A stretch of DNA of 64,000 bases, taken from NCBI RefSeq assembly GCF_000737695.1, contig NZ_JPRM01000028.1:23044-87043 (forward strand), in the 5' to 3' direction. The notes beneath the pieces were generated by a model, which was given only the letters and a program-made list of their open reading frames with translations, searched no databases and was not told the DNA's origin. Positions 25,162-33,540 of this stretch are shown piece after piece (the stretch's first letter is position 1; each line of letters opens with the position of its first letter). Source of the DNA: Flavobacterium hydatis (GTDB lineage Bacteria > Bacteroidota > Bacteroidia > Flavobacteriales > Flavobacteriaceae). Both the position numbers and the translations under genes were made by a program.

Positions 25162-25237
25162 AGCTATTTCCCGCCATACGCTTTATCTTTTCCTGGCTAA
25201 AGAAGCCAGGAAAAGGATATCGCTGCTGTCAGGGCTA
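25162..25237 (+). repeat. Structured intergenic repeat, family G, copy 2
   Basis: AGCTATTTCCCGCC...CTGTCAGGGCTA encloses a perfect 12-bp stem: CTTTTCCTGGCT (25187-25198) with AGCCAGGAAAAG (25204-25215) around AAAGA. The loop and flanks match copies 1 and 3. Much of the stem sequence differs but pairing is kept. Confidence 0.7.
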
Positions 25238-25261
25238 AAAAACACACATCCAACCAAGAAA

Positions 25262-26464
25262 ATGAAATCTAAAAAATTAATTTTAGTACTTTTAATCAGC
25301 TCATTTTATTCAGCTTTTGCACAAAAAGAAGGATATTGGGACAAAGAACGATCCACTACCAAAGAGATAATTGTTCCAGCTCGTGACAGAATCATTATTC
25401 CAACCGAAGATTTACCATTAGGAACCACAGAAGTGATATATAGAATCACGCTGCTGGACGAAAACCAACAATTGGCAAGTAGCTTAGTTTCGGTATTAAA
25501 ATCGATTCCAGATCCATCAGGAATAAGTCAGGGATCAGCCGGAGCAGTATTCCTAATGTCAAAAATATCAGGCGATGATAAATGTAAATATGCCTTGTTT
25601 ACAGATCAGGCAGTAGCTAAAAGTTATATCCAAACCGGAAAAACAGACAAAGCCTGTTACGCACAAGAAGAGCCAGTAAGCAAAGACGCAAAACGATTAT
25701 CATTAGATAAATCTAGTTGTTTGCAACCCAATGTAAATACAATTTGGTTTGGATTCGAAAGTAAGAATTGGCTTTTAAAACAAAAAATAGTATTAGAAGC
25801 AGTGCCATGGGTAGACATAAAGTTAAGTCGTGGATGGAACCAAGAGAATAAAAAAGAAATTATCAGCCAATGCAAGACCTCAAATCTGGCACAGAAAATG
25901 GCAAGTTCCGATGATTTTTGCGTTTGTATTCTTGAAAAAATCCAAAAACAATATCGTTACAACGAGTTTGATAAGCTATTGGCGATGGAAAAAATCAAAG
26001 CCTATAAAGATTATGGAAATACCTGTTATAATGATACCAGTATTTCTAAAAACATTTATAGTGATTTAAGAAGTCTGGCTTCTAAATTAATTAAAAATCA
26101 AAAATACGGCGAAGCAATAGCCTTGCTAAACACTGTAATTGCAGACAAAAAGGCAACAGCATTAGATTATAGTTCTATAGGATATTGTTATATCTTAACC
26201 AAACAATATGAGAAAGCTATTAAGTTCTTAAAAGAAGGCGAAAAGCTAGATGAAACAGAGTTGCAATTAAAGCTTAATCTTGCACATGCTTATTTAGTAA
26301 GTGATGATTATAAAGATGCTAAAGCAATTTATAAAAAATACCAAACACAAAATGTAACCGATAGTTTAAGTTGGATCGAGAAAGTAAAACTTGATTTTGC
26401 AGCTTTTAAGAAGGCTAATCTACCATCAGGAAACTTCGATAGAGTTTTAGATCTTTTTAATTAA
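25262..26464 (+). CDS. Secreted TPR-containing protein
   Basis: The 400-residue protein has a signal peptide (MKSKKLILVLLISSFYSAFAQ), a beta-rich N-terminal half (about 30-185, with Cys residues that could form disulfides) and helical TPR-like repeats at the C-terminus (about 265-365: YGEAIALLNTVIADK, YSSIGYCYILTKQYEKAIKFLKEGEKLD, LNLAHAYLVSDDYKDAKAIYKKY). It probably acts as a periplasmic or envelope scaffold. No enzymatic motif is visible. It lies between family G copy 2 and a repeat region before menC. Confidence 0.75.
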   Translation: MKSKKLILVLLISSFYSAFAQKEGYWDKERSTTKEIIVPARDRIIIPTEDLPLGTTEVIYRITLLDENQQLASSLVSVLKSIPDPSGISQGSAGAVFLMSKISGDDKCKYALFTDQAVAKSYIQTGKTDKACYAQEEPVSKDAKRLSLDKSSCLQPNVNTIWFGFESKNWLLKQKIVLEAVPWVDIKLSRGWNQENKKEIISQCKTSNLAQKMASSDDFCVCILEKIQKQYRYNEFDKLLAMEKIKAYKDYGNTCYNDTSISKNIYSDLRSLASKLIKNQKYGEAIALLNTVIADKKATALDYSSIGYCYILTKQYEKAIKFLKEGEKLDETELQLKLNLAHAYLVSDDYKDAKAIYKKYQTQNVTDSLSWIEKVKLDFAAFKKANLPSGNFDRVLDLFN

Positions 26465-26472
26465 TTTAAGCT

Positions 26473-26633
26473 ACCATATAAGTCATTTAAGCTCATATAA
26501 AAGTGTTTAACACAACAGACAGCTTAATTTACTTACATGGCTTATATGTTTGAAAAAATAAGCATTTATCATAAGTCCATATAAGGATTTAAGACAATAG
26601 CTTATATTTACTTATATAACTTATATGGTTATG
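26473..26633. repeat. Family E repeats: two inverted pairs built on CATATAAG
   Basis: Unit 1 has CCATATAAGTCATTTAAGC (left) facing TTTACTTACATGGCTTATATG (right). Unit 2 has CCATATAAGGATTTAAG facing TTTACTTATATAACTTATAT. Each can fold into an imperfect hairpin. They fill the gap between the TPR gene and menC. Confidence 0.6.
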
Positions 26634-26677
26634 AAGTATGTCATACATCGCATTTACATATTTAAAACTATTTCAGA

Positions 26678-27721
26678 TTGAAAGCTACTTACCATAAATA
26701 TATTCTCAATTTTAAACGACCGTCAGGAACTTCCAGAGGCGTAATGAACGAAAAAGAGACTTGGTTCATTGTTATTGAAGAAAATAATAGAAAAGGAATA
26801 GGCGAGTGTGGAATCCTTAGAGGACTAAGCGCAGACGACCGAGATGATTATGAAGAGAAATTGCAATGGTGTTGCAATAACATCCATTTGGGTGAAACAG
26901 CCCTTTGGGAAGCATTATTAGAGTTTCCTTCCATACAATTTGGTGTAGAAATGGCTTTCCGTTCATTACATAGTAAAACGCCCTTTTTGTTATTTCCTTC
27001 ACCATTTACTACAGGAGAGGAATCCATAGCCATAAATGGTTTGGTATGGATGGGAGAACCTGAGTTTATGAAGCAACAAATAGTGGAAAAGTTAGCCACA
27101 GGTTTTCGTTGCATAAAACTCAAAATTGGTGCTATCGATTTTGATAAAGAATTGGAGTTATTAGGTTTTATCCGCAGTCATTTTAGCCCAGAAGAGATAG
27201 AAATAAGAGTAGATGCTAATGGAGCTTTTAGTTTAGATACCGCATTAAATAAGCTAATTCAGCTTAATGTATATAAGTTGCATAGTATCGAGCAACCCAT
27301 AAAACAGCACAATATTCAGGCAATGGCTAATTTATGCCAAACAACGCCTTTTCCTATTGCATTAGATGAAGAGTTGATAGGCGTGTTTACATTGCAGGAA
27401 AAAGAAGTATTACTACAAAACATAAAACCACAATACATTATTTTAAAACCAAGCTTTATAGGCGGTTTTAGAGGAACACAGGAATGGATTACACTAGCAG
27501 AGAAGTATAATATCGGTTGGTGGATAACATCGGCTTTAGAAAGCAACATAGGTCTTAATGCAATCGCACAATGGACTTTTTTACAAAATAATATAATGCC
27601 TCAAGGTTTAGGAACAGGAGCATTGTATACTAATAATTTTGATTGTCCGCTAGAAGTTACTCAAGGGCAATTGTGGTATAATCCAGATTTAAACTGGCAA
27701 ATAGACATTGATACACTGTAA
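26678..27721 (+). CDS. menC: o-Succinylbenzoate synthase
   Basis: The 347-residue protein is an enolase-superfamily enzyme that dehydrates SHCHC to o-succinylbenzoate. The catalytic set is visible: Lys in RCIKLKIGA, metal ligands in RVDANGAF (Asp), HSIEQPI (Glu) and ALDEEL (Asp), and Lys in YIILKPSFIGG. The start is TTG at 26678: an in-frame stop lies at 26663 and the first ATG (codon 22) would remove the conserved KYILNFKRPSGTSRG segment. It ends the men cluster; no menE follows. Confidence 0.93.
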   Translation: MKATYHKYILNFKRPSGTSRGVMNEKETWFIVIEENNRKGIGECGILRGLSADDRDDYEEKLQWCCNNIHLGETALWEALLEFPSIQFGVEMAFRSLHSKTPFLLFPSPFTTGEESIAINGLVWMGEPEFMKQQIVEKLATGFRCIKLKIGAIDFDKELELLGFIRSHFSPEEIEIRVDANGAFSLDTALNKLIQLNVYKLHSIEQPIKQHNIQAMANLCQTTPFPIALDEELIGVFTLQEKEVLLQNIKPQYIILKPSFIGGFRGTQEWITLAEKYNIGWWITSALESNIGLNAIAQWTFLQNNIMPQGLGTGALYTNNFDCPLEVTQGQLWYNPDLNWQIDIDTL

Positions 27722-27808
27722 AATGTTATCGTAATCTGTATCACACGGTTGAGACTGTGAACTATAGTTAAAATTTCATCAATCTCTTTAAAAAAAAATA
27801 GAAATAAA

Positions 27809-27835
27809 AAAAACTGGCATAAAGCCAGTTTTTAA
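27809..27835. terminator. Bidirectional terminator between menC and the envelope pair
   Basis: AAAAACTGGC and GCCAGTTTTT form a perfect 10-bp stem around ATAAA, with A and T runs serving both strands. Confidence 0.85.
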
Positions 27836-27851
27836 ATTTTAGAGAATAAAA

Positions 27852-28409
27852 TTATTCTTTTCCGCCATCTAAGACATCTTGCCATTCTTTTAATTCTTTC
27901 CATTTTCCTTCATAAGCTAGTTTAGCTTGTCTAGCCCAAGTTCCAGGATTATGTATTGCGTAGTTTTCACCAGCATTATCTAGGATAGTTTGAGATTTTT
28001 CTGTTGGAGTTTCTGATAAAGCTAACCAGGTTTTGATTCCTGCCTGATGGTATAATTCTTCAATTTTAGGACCAATTCCTTCAATTACCTTCAAATCATC
28101 TTTCTTTACTTTCTTGCCAAATACAGTTGCTGCCAATGCAGCATCAAAAGGAATTTCTGGAATTGTAGTTTTACCCACAAATGATTGTGCAGATGCCGAA
28201 GCATTATTCAGCTTAGCTGCTAAATCGGCTTCAAGCGAAGATATTTTGGCAGTTAAGTTCTTAGTATTGGCTCTGCAAGCGTCTAAATCAGCTTGTAAAG
28301 AAAGCAAATCAGAATCGTTTCCTTTCGAAGCCATTTTTCCTATCAAGTAACCTAAAATTCCACAGATTAACCCAACTAAAGCTGGTATTAAGATACAAGG
28401 TATATTCAT
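27852..28409 (-). CDS. Membrane-anchored coiled-coil protein with HhH-like domain
   Basis: The 185-residue protein has an N-terminal membrane helix (IPALVGLICGILGYLIG) and a coiled coil (about 33-70, LQADLDACRANTKNLTAKISSLEADL). A helix-hairpin-helix-like motif follows (DDLKVIEGIGPKIEELYHQAGIKTWLAL, about 104-131), of the type seen in DUF4332-like and ribosomal L21-like proteins. It follows the OmpA-domain gene with 21 bases between, so the two are one operon. The HhH motif here more likely serves protein contact than DNA binding; that is inference. Confidence 0.7.
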   Translation of the reverse strand: MNIPCILIPALVGLICGILGYLIGKMASKGNDSDLLSLQADLDACRANTKNLTAKISSLEADLAAKLNNASASAQSFVGKTTIPEIPFDAALAATVFGKKVKKDDLKVIEGIGPKIEELYHQAGIKTWLALSETPTEKSQTILDNAGENYAIHNPGTWARQAKLAYEGKWKELKEWQDVLDGGKE

Positions 28410-28430
28410 AATGTTATTTTTTTGGATTAA

Positions 28431-29351
28431 TTATTTTATTGTAACTACAGTTCTACGATTATTTGCTTTACCGTCGGCGGTTGCATTATCACCTACAGGC
28501 TCATCTGGTCCTTTTGATTGAGTTTCGATTTTACTACCATCAATACCATTTTTAGACAAATAGTTTTTAGTAAAGTCAGCACGTTTTTGGCTTAACACAA
28601 CATTCGATTCACGGTTTCCAACATTATCAGAATGCCCAACAACTAATAAAGCGCCATCATTTACATGAAGAATGTAATATGTGATGTCTTTAATTTTCTG
28701 ACGATCGGCAGCATTTAGATTATTATTAGATTTATTGGTATTAAAGTGAAGAACTAAAGGATCAGCATTTATTTTGGCTTTTAGAGCAGCAAAATCTTCG
28801 CCTCCTGTTTTTGTTGCAACCGAATCTGTCGAAGCATTAATTTCGAAAGAAACTGGACCTAACAATGTATCTCCGCTTGTTTTCCAGCTATCGATTATTT
28901 CACCATTAGTATCAAATTTTCCAGCTGATAGCCCTTTTGATACAAAATAATTTTTAACATCATTTGCCCTCGCTACACCAAGATTAGGGTACGTTGTAGT
29001 GTTCTTTTCATCCGTAGTCGCATATCCGGTTATAGTAACCTTTTGCTCAGGATTGGCCTCTAAGAAAGTTTTTAGTTTTTCGATACCAATATTAACGGAG
29101 TCTTTAACAGGCGTAATCACCGAAGCACTATTCTTCAGGAACTTCAGATTGTCGCTACTGCGGTAGTCAATACCAGTACCATTAATTACAAAAGGAACAA
29201 TCTCGGTGACCGTTTCTTTAATAACAACTACTTTTTCGATATCGTCTGCGGGTTCTTTCGTACAGCAATTGCAGCAAAATTTTAAATACAGAAATGTACC
29301 TAAGATAATTGTGACTACAATGCCTAAGAGATAAAGTGTTTTTTTAGACAT
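28431..29351 (-). CDS. OmpA-domain envelope protein with two OmpA-like modules
   Basis: The 306-residue protein has an N-terminal membrane anchor followed by a Cys cluster (KFCCNCCTKE, about 25-33). A first, diverged OmpA-like module lies at about 60-160 (VNIGIEKLKTFLEANPEQKVTITGYATTDE, LGVARANDVKNYFVSKGL). A canonical C-terminal one lies at about 195-306 (LHFNTNKSNNNL, GHSDNVGNRESNVVLSQKRADFTKNYL, NRRTVVTIK). The OmpA fold binds peptidoglycan, so it likely ties the inner membrane to the wall. It precedes the HhH/coiled-coil gene in the same operon. Confidence 0.85.
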   Translation of the reverse strand: MSKKTLYLLGIVVTIILGTFLYLKFCCNCCTKEPADDIEKVVVIKETVTEIVPFVINGTGIDYRSSDNLKFLKNSASVITPVKDSVNIGIEKLKTFLEANPEQKVTITGYATTDEKNTTTYPNLGVARANDVKNYFVSKGLSAGKFDTNGEIIDSWKTSGDTLLGPVSFEINASTDSVATKTGGEDFAALKAKINADPLVLHFNTNKSNNNLNAADRQKIKDITYYILHVNDGALLVVGHSDNVGNRESNVVLSQKRADFTKNYLSKNGIDGSKIETQSKGPDEPVGDNATADGKANNRRTVVTIK

Positions 29352-29566
29352 AATATTTATGAGTTAAAATTCTCTCAAATTTAACAAAAAAATAAATGCA
29401 AAACGTTACTAATCAGTTATTTTAATATTATTGTTAAAAATGACCGTTTTTTATGTTTAAGAATTTACTTACTTTTTAAAATTAACAATTAACTTGAATA
29501 ATTGTAAGAAGAAAATCTTAATTCGCTAATTAATTAAAATGAGTAACTTGCTAACTGAATTTAGTT

Positions 29567-30052
29567 ATGGATATGATGGTCGAAATAGAAAGAAAATTTT
29601 TAGTTAAAACAACCGATTTTAAAGAGCAGGCTTTCGCCAAAAATCGAATTGCTCAGGGATATTTAAGCTCTGAACCAGCGCGAACAGTACGTGTGCGTAT
29701 AAAAGGTACAAAAGGGTATATTACCATAAAAGGAATAGGAAGCGATAGTGGAATGTCACGATTTGAATGGGAAAATGAAATTCCGCTAGACGAAGCACAA
29801 GAATTATTGAAATTGTGTGAGAAAGGTAAAATCGAGAAAACACGATTTGAAGTAAAATCAGGAAATCATGTTTTTGAGGTAGATGAGTTTTATGGAGAAA
29901 ACGAAGGATTGATAATTGCCGAAATCGAACTTGAATCGGAAACTGAGACATTTGATAAGCCAGATTGGTTGGGAGAAGAAGTAACCAGTGATCCAAGATA
30001 TTATAATTCTTATTTAAGCAAGCACCCGTTCTCAGAATGGAATAAAGAATAG
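29567..30052 (+). CDS. CYTH-domain (triphosphate tunnel) protein
   Basis: The 161-residue protein begins MDMMVEIERKFLV and carries the EIERKF motif of the CYTH family. Basic and acidic tunnel strands follow (RTVRVRIKGTKGYITIKG, SRFEWENEIPL, FEVDEFYGENEGLIIAEIELESE). Bacterial members are mostly inorganic triphosphatases or triphosphate-binding enzymes in the cytoplasm. The Met at 29576 (MVEIERKF) is an equally possible start. Its stop lies five bases before the YpdA gene, so the two are co-transcribed. Confidence 0.85.
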   Translation: MDMMVEIERKFLVKTTDFKEQAFAKNRIAQGYLSSEPARTVRVRIKGTKGYITIKGIGSDSGMSRFEWENEIPLDEAQELLKLCEKGKIEKTRFEVKSGNHVFEVDEFYGENEGLIIAEIELESETETFDKPDWLGEEVTSDPRYYNSYLSKHPFSEWNKE

Positions 30053-30057
30053 CATTT

Positions 30058-31030
30058 ATGGCAATCGAAGCATATGATTTGATTATAGTAGGAGGTGGAC
30101 CAATAGGTTTAGCCTGCGCAATCGAAGCACAAAAGAAAAATTTAAAGTATTTAATTATAGAAAAAGGAGCGATTGTAAATAGTATTTTCAATTATCCGCT
30201 GTATATGACTTTCTTTTCTACAGCCGAAAGACTAGAAATTGGAGATATTCCTTTTAATTGTCTGGCTCCCAAGCCTGGTCGACAAGAAGCATTAGAGTAT
30301 TATCGTAATATTCATCGTTATTTTTAACTTCTCCATTCATTTATTCGAAAATGTGACCCAAGTTATCAAGCAAGAAAATTCGCTTTTTAAAATAACCACA
30401 AATAAGGCATTGTACGAAGCCAAGAATGTAATTATTGCTACAGGTTTTTATGATATTCCGATTTATATGAATGTAAAAGGGGAGGAATTACCACAAGTAC
30501 GCCATTATTACAAAGAAGCGCATGAATATGCTTTTAGGAATGTTCTGGTTGTAGGTGCAAATAATTCGTCTGTAGATGCAGCTTTAGAATGTTGGCGAAA
30601 AGGAGCTAACGTTACAATGGTTATTCGCAAAAGCGAAATAAACAATCGCGTAAAATATTGGGTTAAGCCAGATATCGAGAATAGGATAGCCGAAGGAAGT
30701 ATAAAAGCTTATTTTGAATCGAATATTACTGAAATTCGTGAGAATGAAGTAGAAATCGAGACTCCAAACGGAAAAATAACCATCGAAAATGATTTTGTCT
30801 TAGCTCTTACAGGTTATAAACCAGATTTGACATTTCTCGAAAAAATGGGAATCCAATTATCTGATGACGAAAGAAAAGTACCAAAATATAATCCTGAAAC
30901 GATGGAAACCAATGTAGCAGGATTATTTTTGGCAGGTGTAGTTTGTGGCGGAATGGAAACCCATAAATGGTTTATTGAGAATTCACGCGTTCACGCCAAT
31001 CTGATTGTAGATTGTATTACTTCAAAATAG
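30058..31030 (+). pseudogene. ypdA: YpdA-family bacillithiol disulfide reductase, interrupted by a frameshift
   Basis: Two frames together make a YpdA-like FAD/NAD(P) oxidoreductase of about 323 residues, the family's normal length. The first (30058-30327) has the FAD motif LIIVGGGPIGLACAIEAQ and ends at IHRYF. The second, from about 30326, continues as NFSIHLFENVTQVIKQE and carries the NAD(P) motif VLVVGANNSSVDAALECWRKG and the C-terminal FAD motif. The break is one extra T in the T5 run at 30321-30325; four T would restore the frame. Both halves are otherwise well preserved, so the lesion is recent, a sequencing error, or corrected by slippage. YpdA reduces oxidised bacillithiol. Confidence 0.85.
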
Positions 31031-31092
31031 AAAAAGTTTGCCACGGATTTACTTCGTCTGTTCGATTTTTAGTCTTTGGTCACAAAAAAAAT

Positions 31093-31134
31093 AATCTGAA
31101 TTTTGAAATGGAAATTTCAAAATTCAGATTTTAT
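31093..31134. terminator. Bidirectional terminator between ypdA and selO
   Basis: AATCTGAATTTTGAAAT (31093-31109) and ATTTCAAAATTCAGATT (31114-31130) form a perfect 17-bp stem between convergent genes. Confidence 0.8.
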
Positions 31135-31179
31135 CTTATTTAATTTGTGTGAATCAGTGCAATTAGTGGCAAAAAACAA

Positions 31180-32751
31180 CTAAGAACTACAAGAAAGCAT
31201 TGAGCAGCCTACTTTGTCTCTTGCCCAATCTGGTCGTTTAGCAAACCATTTTTCGTATTCAGGTTGCTCATCATAAGGATTTTTGAGTAATAGATATAAT
31301 TCATCTACTAAAGAATAATCGCCTTCATCAGCAGCATCAATGCTTAGTTGAGCCATATAATTACGCAAAACATATTTAGGATTTACCATGTTTTGGCTTG
31401 CTGCACGTTCTTCATCAGATGTTTTTTCAGTATTTAAACGAGTTAAATAGTCGGTGAACCATTCTAACCAAGTATTTAAAACAGCATCTTTAATCTCTTC
31501 AGGTTTATAAAAAGCATCTTGAATACTCGCAAATGCTTCTTCTGCAGTTTGTTCTTTTTTGATTTTGTTTAAATTTCTAAAAAAGATAGTCATATCTGTT
31601 TCAGATAATTGTAAGTTGGTTTCTAAATCAGAAATAATCTTATCATCAGTTTCTTTAGATGTAGAAATTCCTAATTTGCTTAACATCATTTCTTTATATT
31701 CTTCATCAAATACATCAGAGAACGATTCTAAAATGCTCTCTAAACCTTCAGCTTCATTGATTAAAGGATATAATGCATTTGCTAATTGAAATAGATTCCA
31801 CTTAGCAACATTAGCCTGATTACCAAAACGGTATCGTTTATGTTGATTGTCGGTCGTATTAGGCGTCCAGTTTGGATCATAATCTTCTAGCCACCCATAA
31901 GGGCCAAAATCTATTGTTAAGCCGTGAATCGACATATTATCGGTATTCATAACTCCGTGTACAAAACCCACACGTTGCCAATCTAGAATCATTTTACGAG
32001 TTTTATCGGCTACAGCTTTAAAAAATTGGATGTACGTTTTTTTATCATCCACTTCTTGTATTTCAGGATAATAATATTTGATGGTATAATCGGTAAGTGA
32101 TTTAAGATTTTTAAGTTCATTACGCGCTGTAAGCATCTCAAAACTTCCAAAACGGATAAATGATGGCGCCACACGACATACAATAGCCCCTTTTTCGTAA
32201 GCAGGATTACCATTATACAGTTTATCACGCAATACTTCGTCGCCAGATAAGATTAAAGCAAGAGAGCGTGTGGTAGGAACTCCTAAATAAAACATAGCTT
32301 CGCTACACAAGTGTTCTCGTATTGAGGAACGTAAAACGGCTAAACCATCGGCAGTTCTCGAATAAGGTGTTTTTCCAGCTCCTTTAAGCTGTAAAGTATA
32401 AAACTGGTCATTATGTTCAATCTCAGTTAAATTAATGGCTCTACCGTCTCCTAATTGCCCCGCCCAATTCCCAAATTGGTGTCCTGCATAACACATGGCA
32501 TATGGATGCATGGTTGGCAAAACTTCTTTGCCCGAAAAAACATTCAGGAAAGATTCCGATTGAGTATCTTTTGGCGAAAGCCCAATTAACTCAGCTACAG
32601 CTTCAGAAGCGTGAATTAATTTAGGTTCAGCAGGAATTCGTGGGTTTACATAAGAGAAACAAGTATTTAAAACCTGCCTTATTTCGTTAGTATTTAGTGG
32701 ATCCTCAGGTAATTCGGCTGTAAACCGATTATGTATGTTTAATTTTTTCAT
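31180..32751 (-). CDS. selO: SelO-family protein adenylyltransferase
   Basis: The 523-residue protein is a SelO (YdiU, UPF0061) pseudokinase-fold enzyme, known to AMPylate Ser, Thr or Tyr residues in redox proteins. Signatures are GHQFGNWAGQLGDGRA (about 90-105), LQLKGAGKTPYSRTADGLAVLRSSIRE, RVAPSFIRFGSFE, VHGVMNTDNMS and IDFGPYGWLEDY. The C-terminus ends SCSS, with Cys at the position where animal SelO has selenocysteine. It lies next to msrA and a YpdA gene, a redox neighbourhood. The start MKKLNIHNRF is the natural one. Confidence 0.95.
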   Translation of the reverse strand: MKKLNIHNRFTAELPEDPLNTNEIRQVLNTCFSYVNPRIPAEPKLIHASEAVAELIGLSPKDTQSESFLNVFSGKEVLPTMHPYAMCYAGHQFGNWAGQLGDGRAINLTEIEHNDQFYTLQLKGAGKTPYSRTADGLAVLRSSIREHLCSEAMFYLGVPTTRSLALILSGDEVLRDKLYNGNPAYEKGAIVCRVAPSFIRFGSFEMLTARNELKNLKSLTDYTIKYYYPEIQEVDDKKTYIQFFKAVADKTRKMILDWQRVGFVHGVMNTDNMSIHGLTIDFGPYGWLEDYDPNWTPNTTDNQHKRYRFGNQANVAKWNLFQLANALYPLINEAEGLESILESFSDVFDEEYKEMMLSKLGISTSKETDDKIISDLETNLQLSETDMTIFFRNLNKIKKEQTAEEAFASIQDAFYKPEEIKDAVLNTWLEWFTDYLTRLNTEKTSDEERAASQNMVNPKYVLRNYMAQLSIDAADEGDYSLVDELYLLLKNPYDEQPEYEKWFAKRPDWARDKVGCSMLSCSS

Positions 32752-32787
32752 TTTAATTCAATTTCAATAACAGTAATACGTGCTTGT

Positions 32788-33318
32788 TTATGCGAGTTTA
32801 TCGGCATACATTTTTCTTAATTTTTGCACTTTAGGATCGATTACCATTCGGCAATAACCAGCTTCCTGATTATTGTTGTAATAATTTTGGTGATCTGCTT
32901 CGGCTTCATAAAACACTTCAAAAGGTTTTAATTCGGTTACGATTGGATCAGCATAAAGCGGTTTTACAGCTTCAAGAACTTGCTCTGCAATAGCTTTTTG
33001 TTCTTCATTATGATATAAAATGATAGAGCGGTATTGTGTCCCTCTGTCAGCTCCTTGTTGGTTTAATGTCGTTGGGTCATGACTTGTCATAAAAATGGCA
33101 ATTAAGTCATGGTACGAAATGATTTCTGGGTCAAAAGTTACCTGTACCACTTCGGCATGTCCTGTTCTTCCTGTACAAACCTCACGATAAGCAGGATTTT
33201 TTATGTGACCATCGGCATAGCCCGATTTTATTGATATTATCCCCTTTAGGCGTTGAATAACTGCTTCGATACACCAGAAACAGCCACCTCCGAAAGTAGC
33301 TATAGATAAGTTTTTCAT
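32788..33318 (-). CDS. msrA: Peptide methionine sulfoxide reductase A
   Basis: The 176-residue protein is a single-domain MsrA with the active site GGGCFWCIEAV (Cys13), SGYADG, the YREVCTGRTGHAEVVQV block and GTQYRSIILYHNEEQK. It reduces the S-isomer of methionine sulfoxide using thioredoxin. There is no signal peptide, so it acts in the cytoplasm. It lies 36 bases upstream of selO on the same strand, so the two probably share a transcript. Confidence 0.96.
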   Translation of the reverse strand: MKNLSIATFGGGCFWCIEAVIQRLKGIISIKSGYADGHIKNPAYREVCTGRTGHAEVVQVTFDPEIISYHDLIAIFMTSHDPTTLNQQGADRGTQYRSIILYHNEEQKAIAEQVLEAVKPLYADPIVTELKPFEVFYEAEADHQNYYNNNQEAGYCRMVIDPKVQKLRKMYADKLA

Positions 33319-33514
33319 AATATATAATTTAAATAATTATTGTTCTTTCGTTGATAATGAGTAAGATATTCAAAATAGATACTCAAAATTAATTCTAATT
33401 TGTTGGTTTTGCTAAAAAGAAACCTGTTTATGAGGTGTTTATTTAAAAATAACAGAAATTGTAGTACAGTTTTTACTTAAGTATTAACAAATTCACAATT
33501 ATATAAAAAATATA

Positions 33515-33522
33515 TACCTTTG
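33515..33522 (+). promoter_or_regulatory. -7 box (TACCTTTG) of the class V aminotransferase gene
   Basis: TACCTTTG matches TAnnTTTG and lies 18 bases before the ATG at 33541. It supports that start over one at 33520. Confidence 0.5.
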
Positions 33523-33540
33523 TCATCAAATCAGTTTATA

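Noticed and set aside
26473..26633. CRISPR-like array
   Set aside because: Units are inverted, imperfect and only two; spacers are not of regular length and no cas gene is present.
29721..30191. 156-residue frame antisense to the CYTH and YpdA genes
   Set aside because: It spans two well-supported plus-strand genes and has low-complexity hydrophobic composition.
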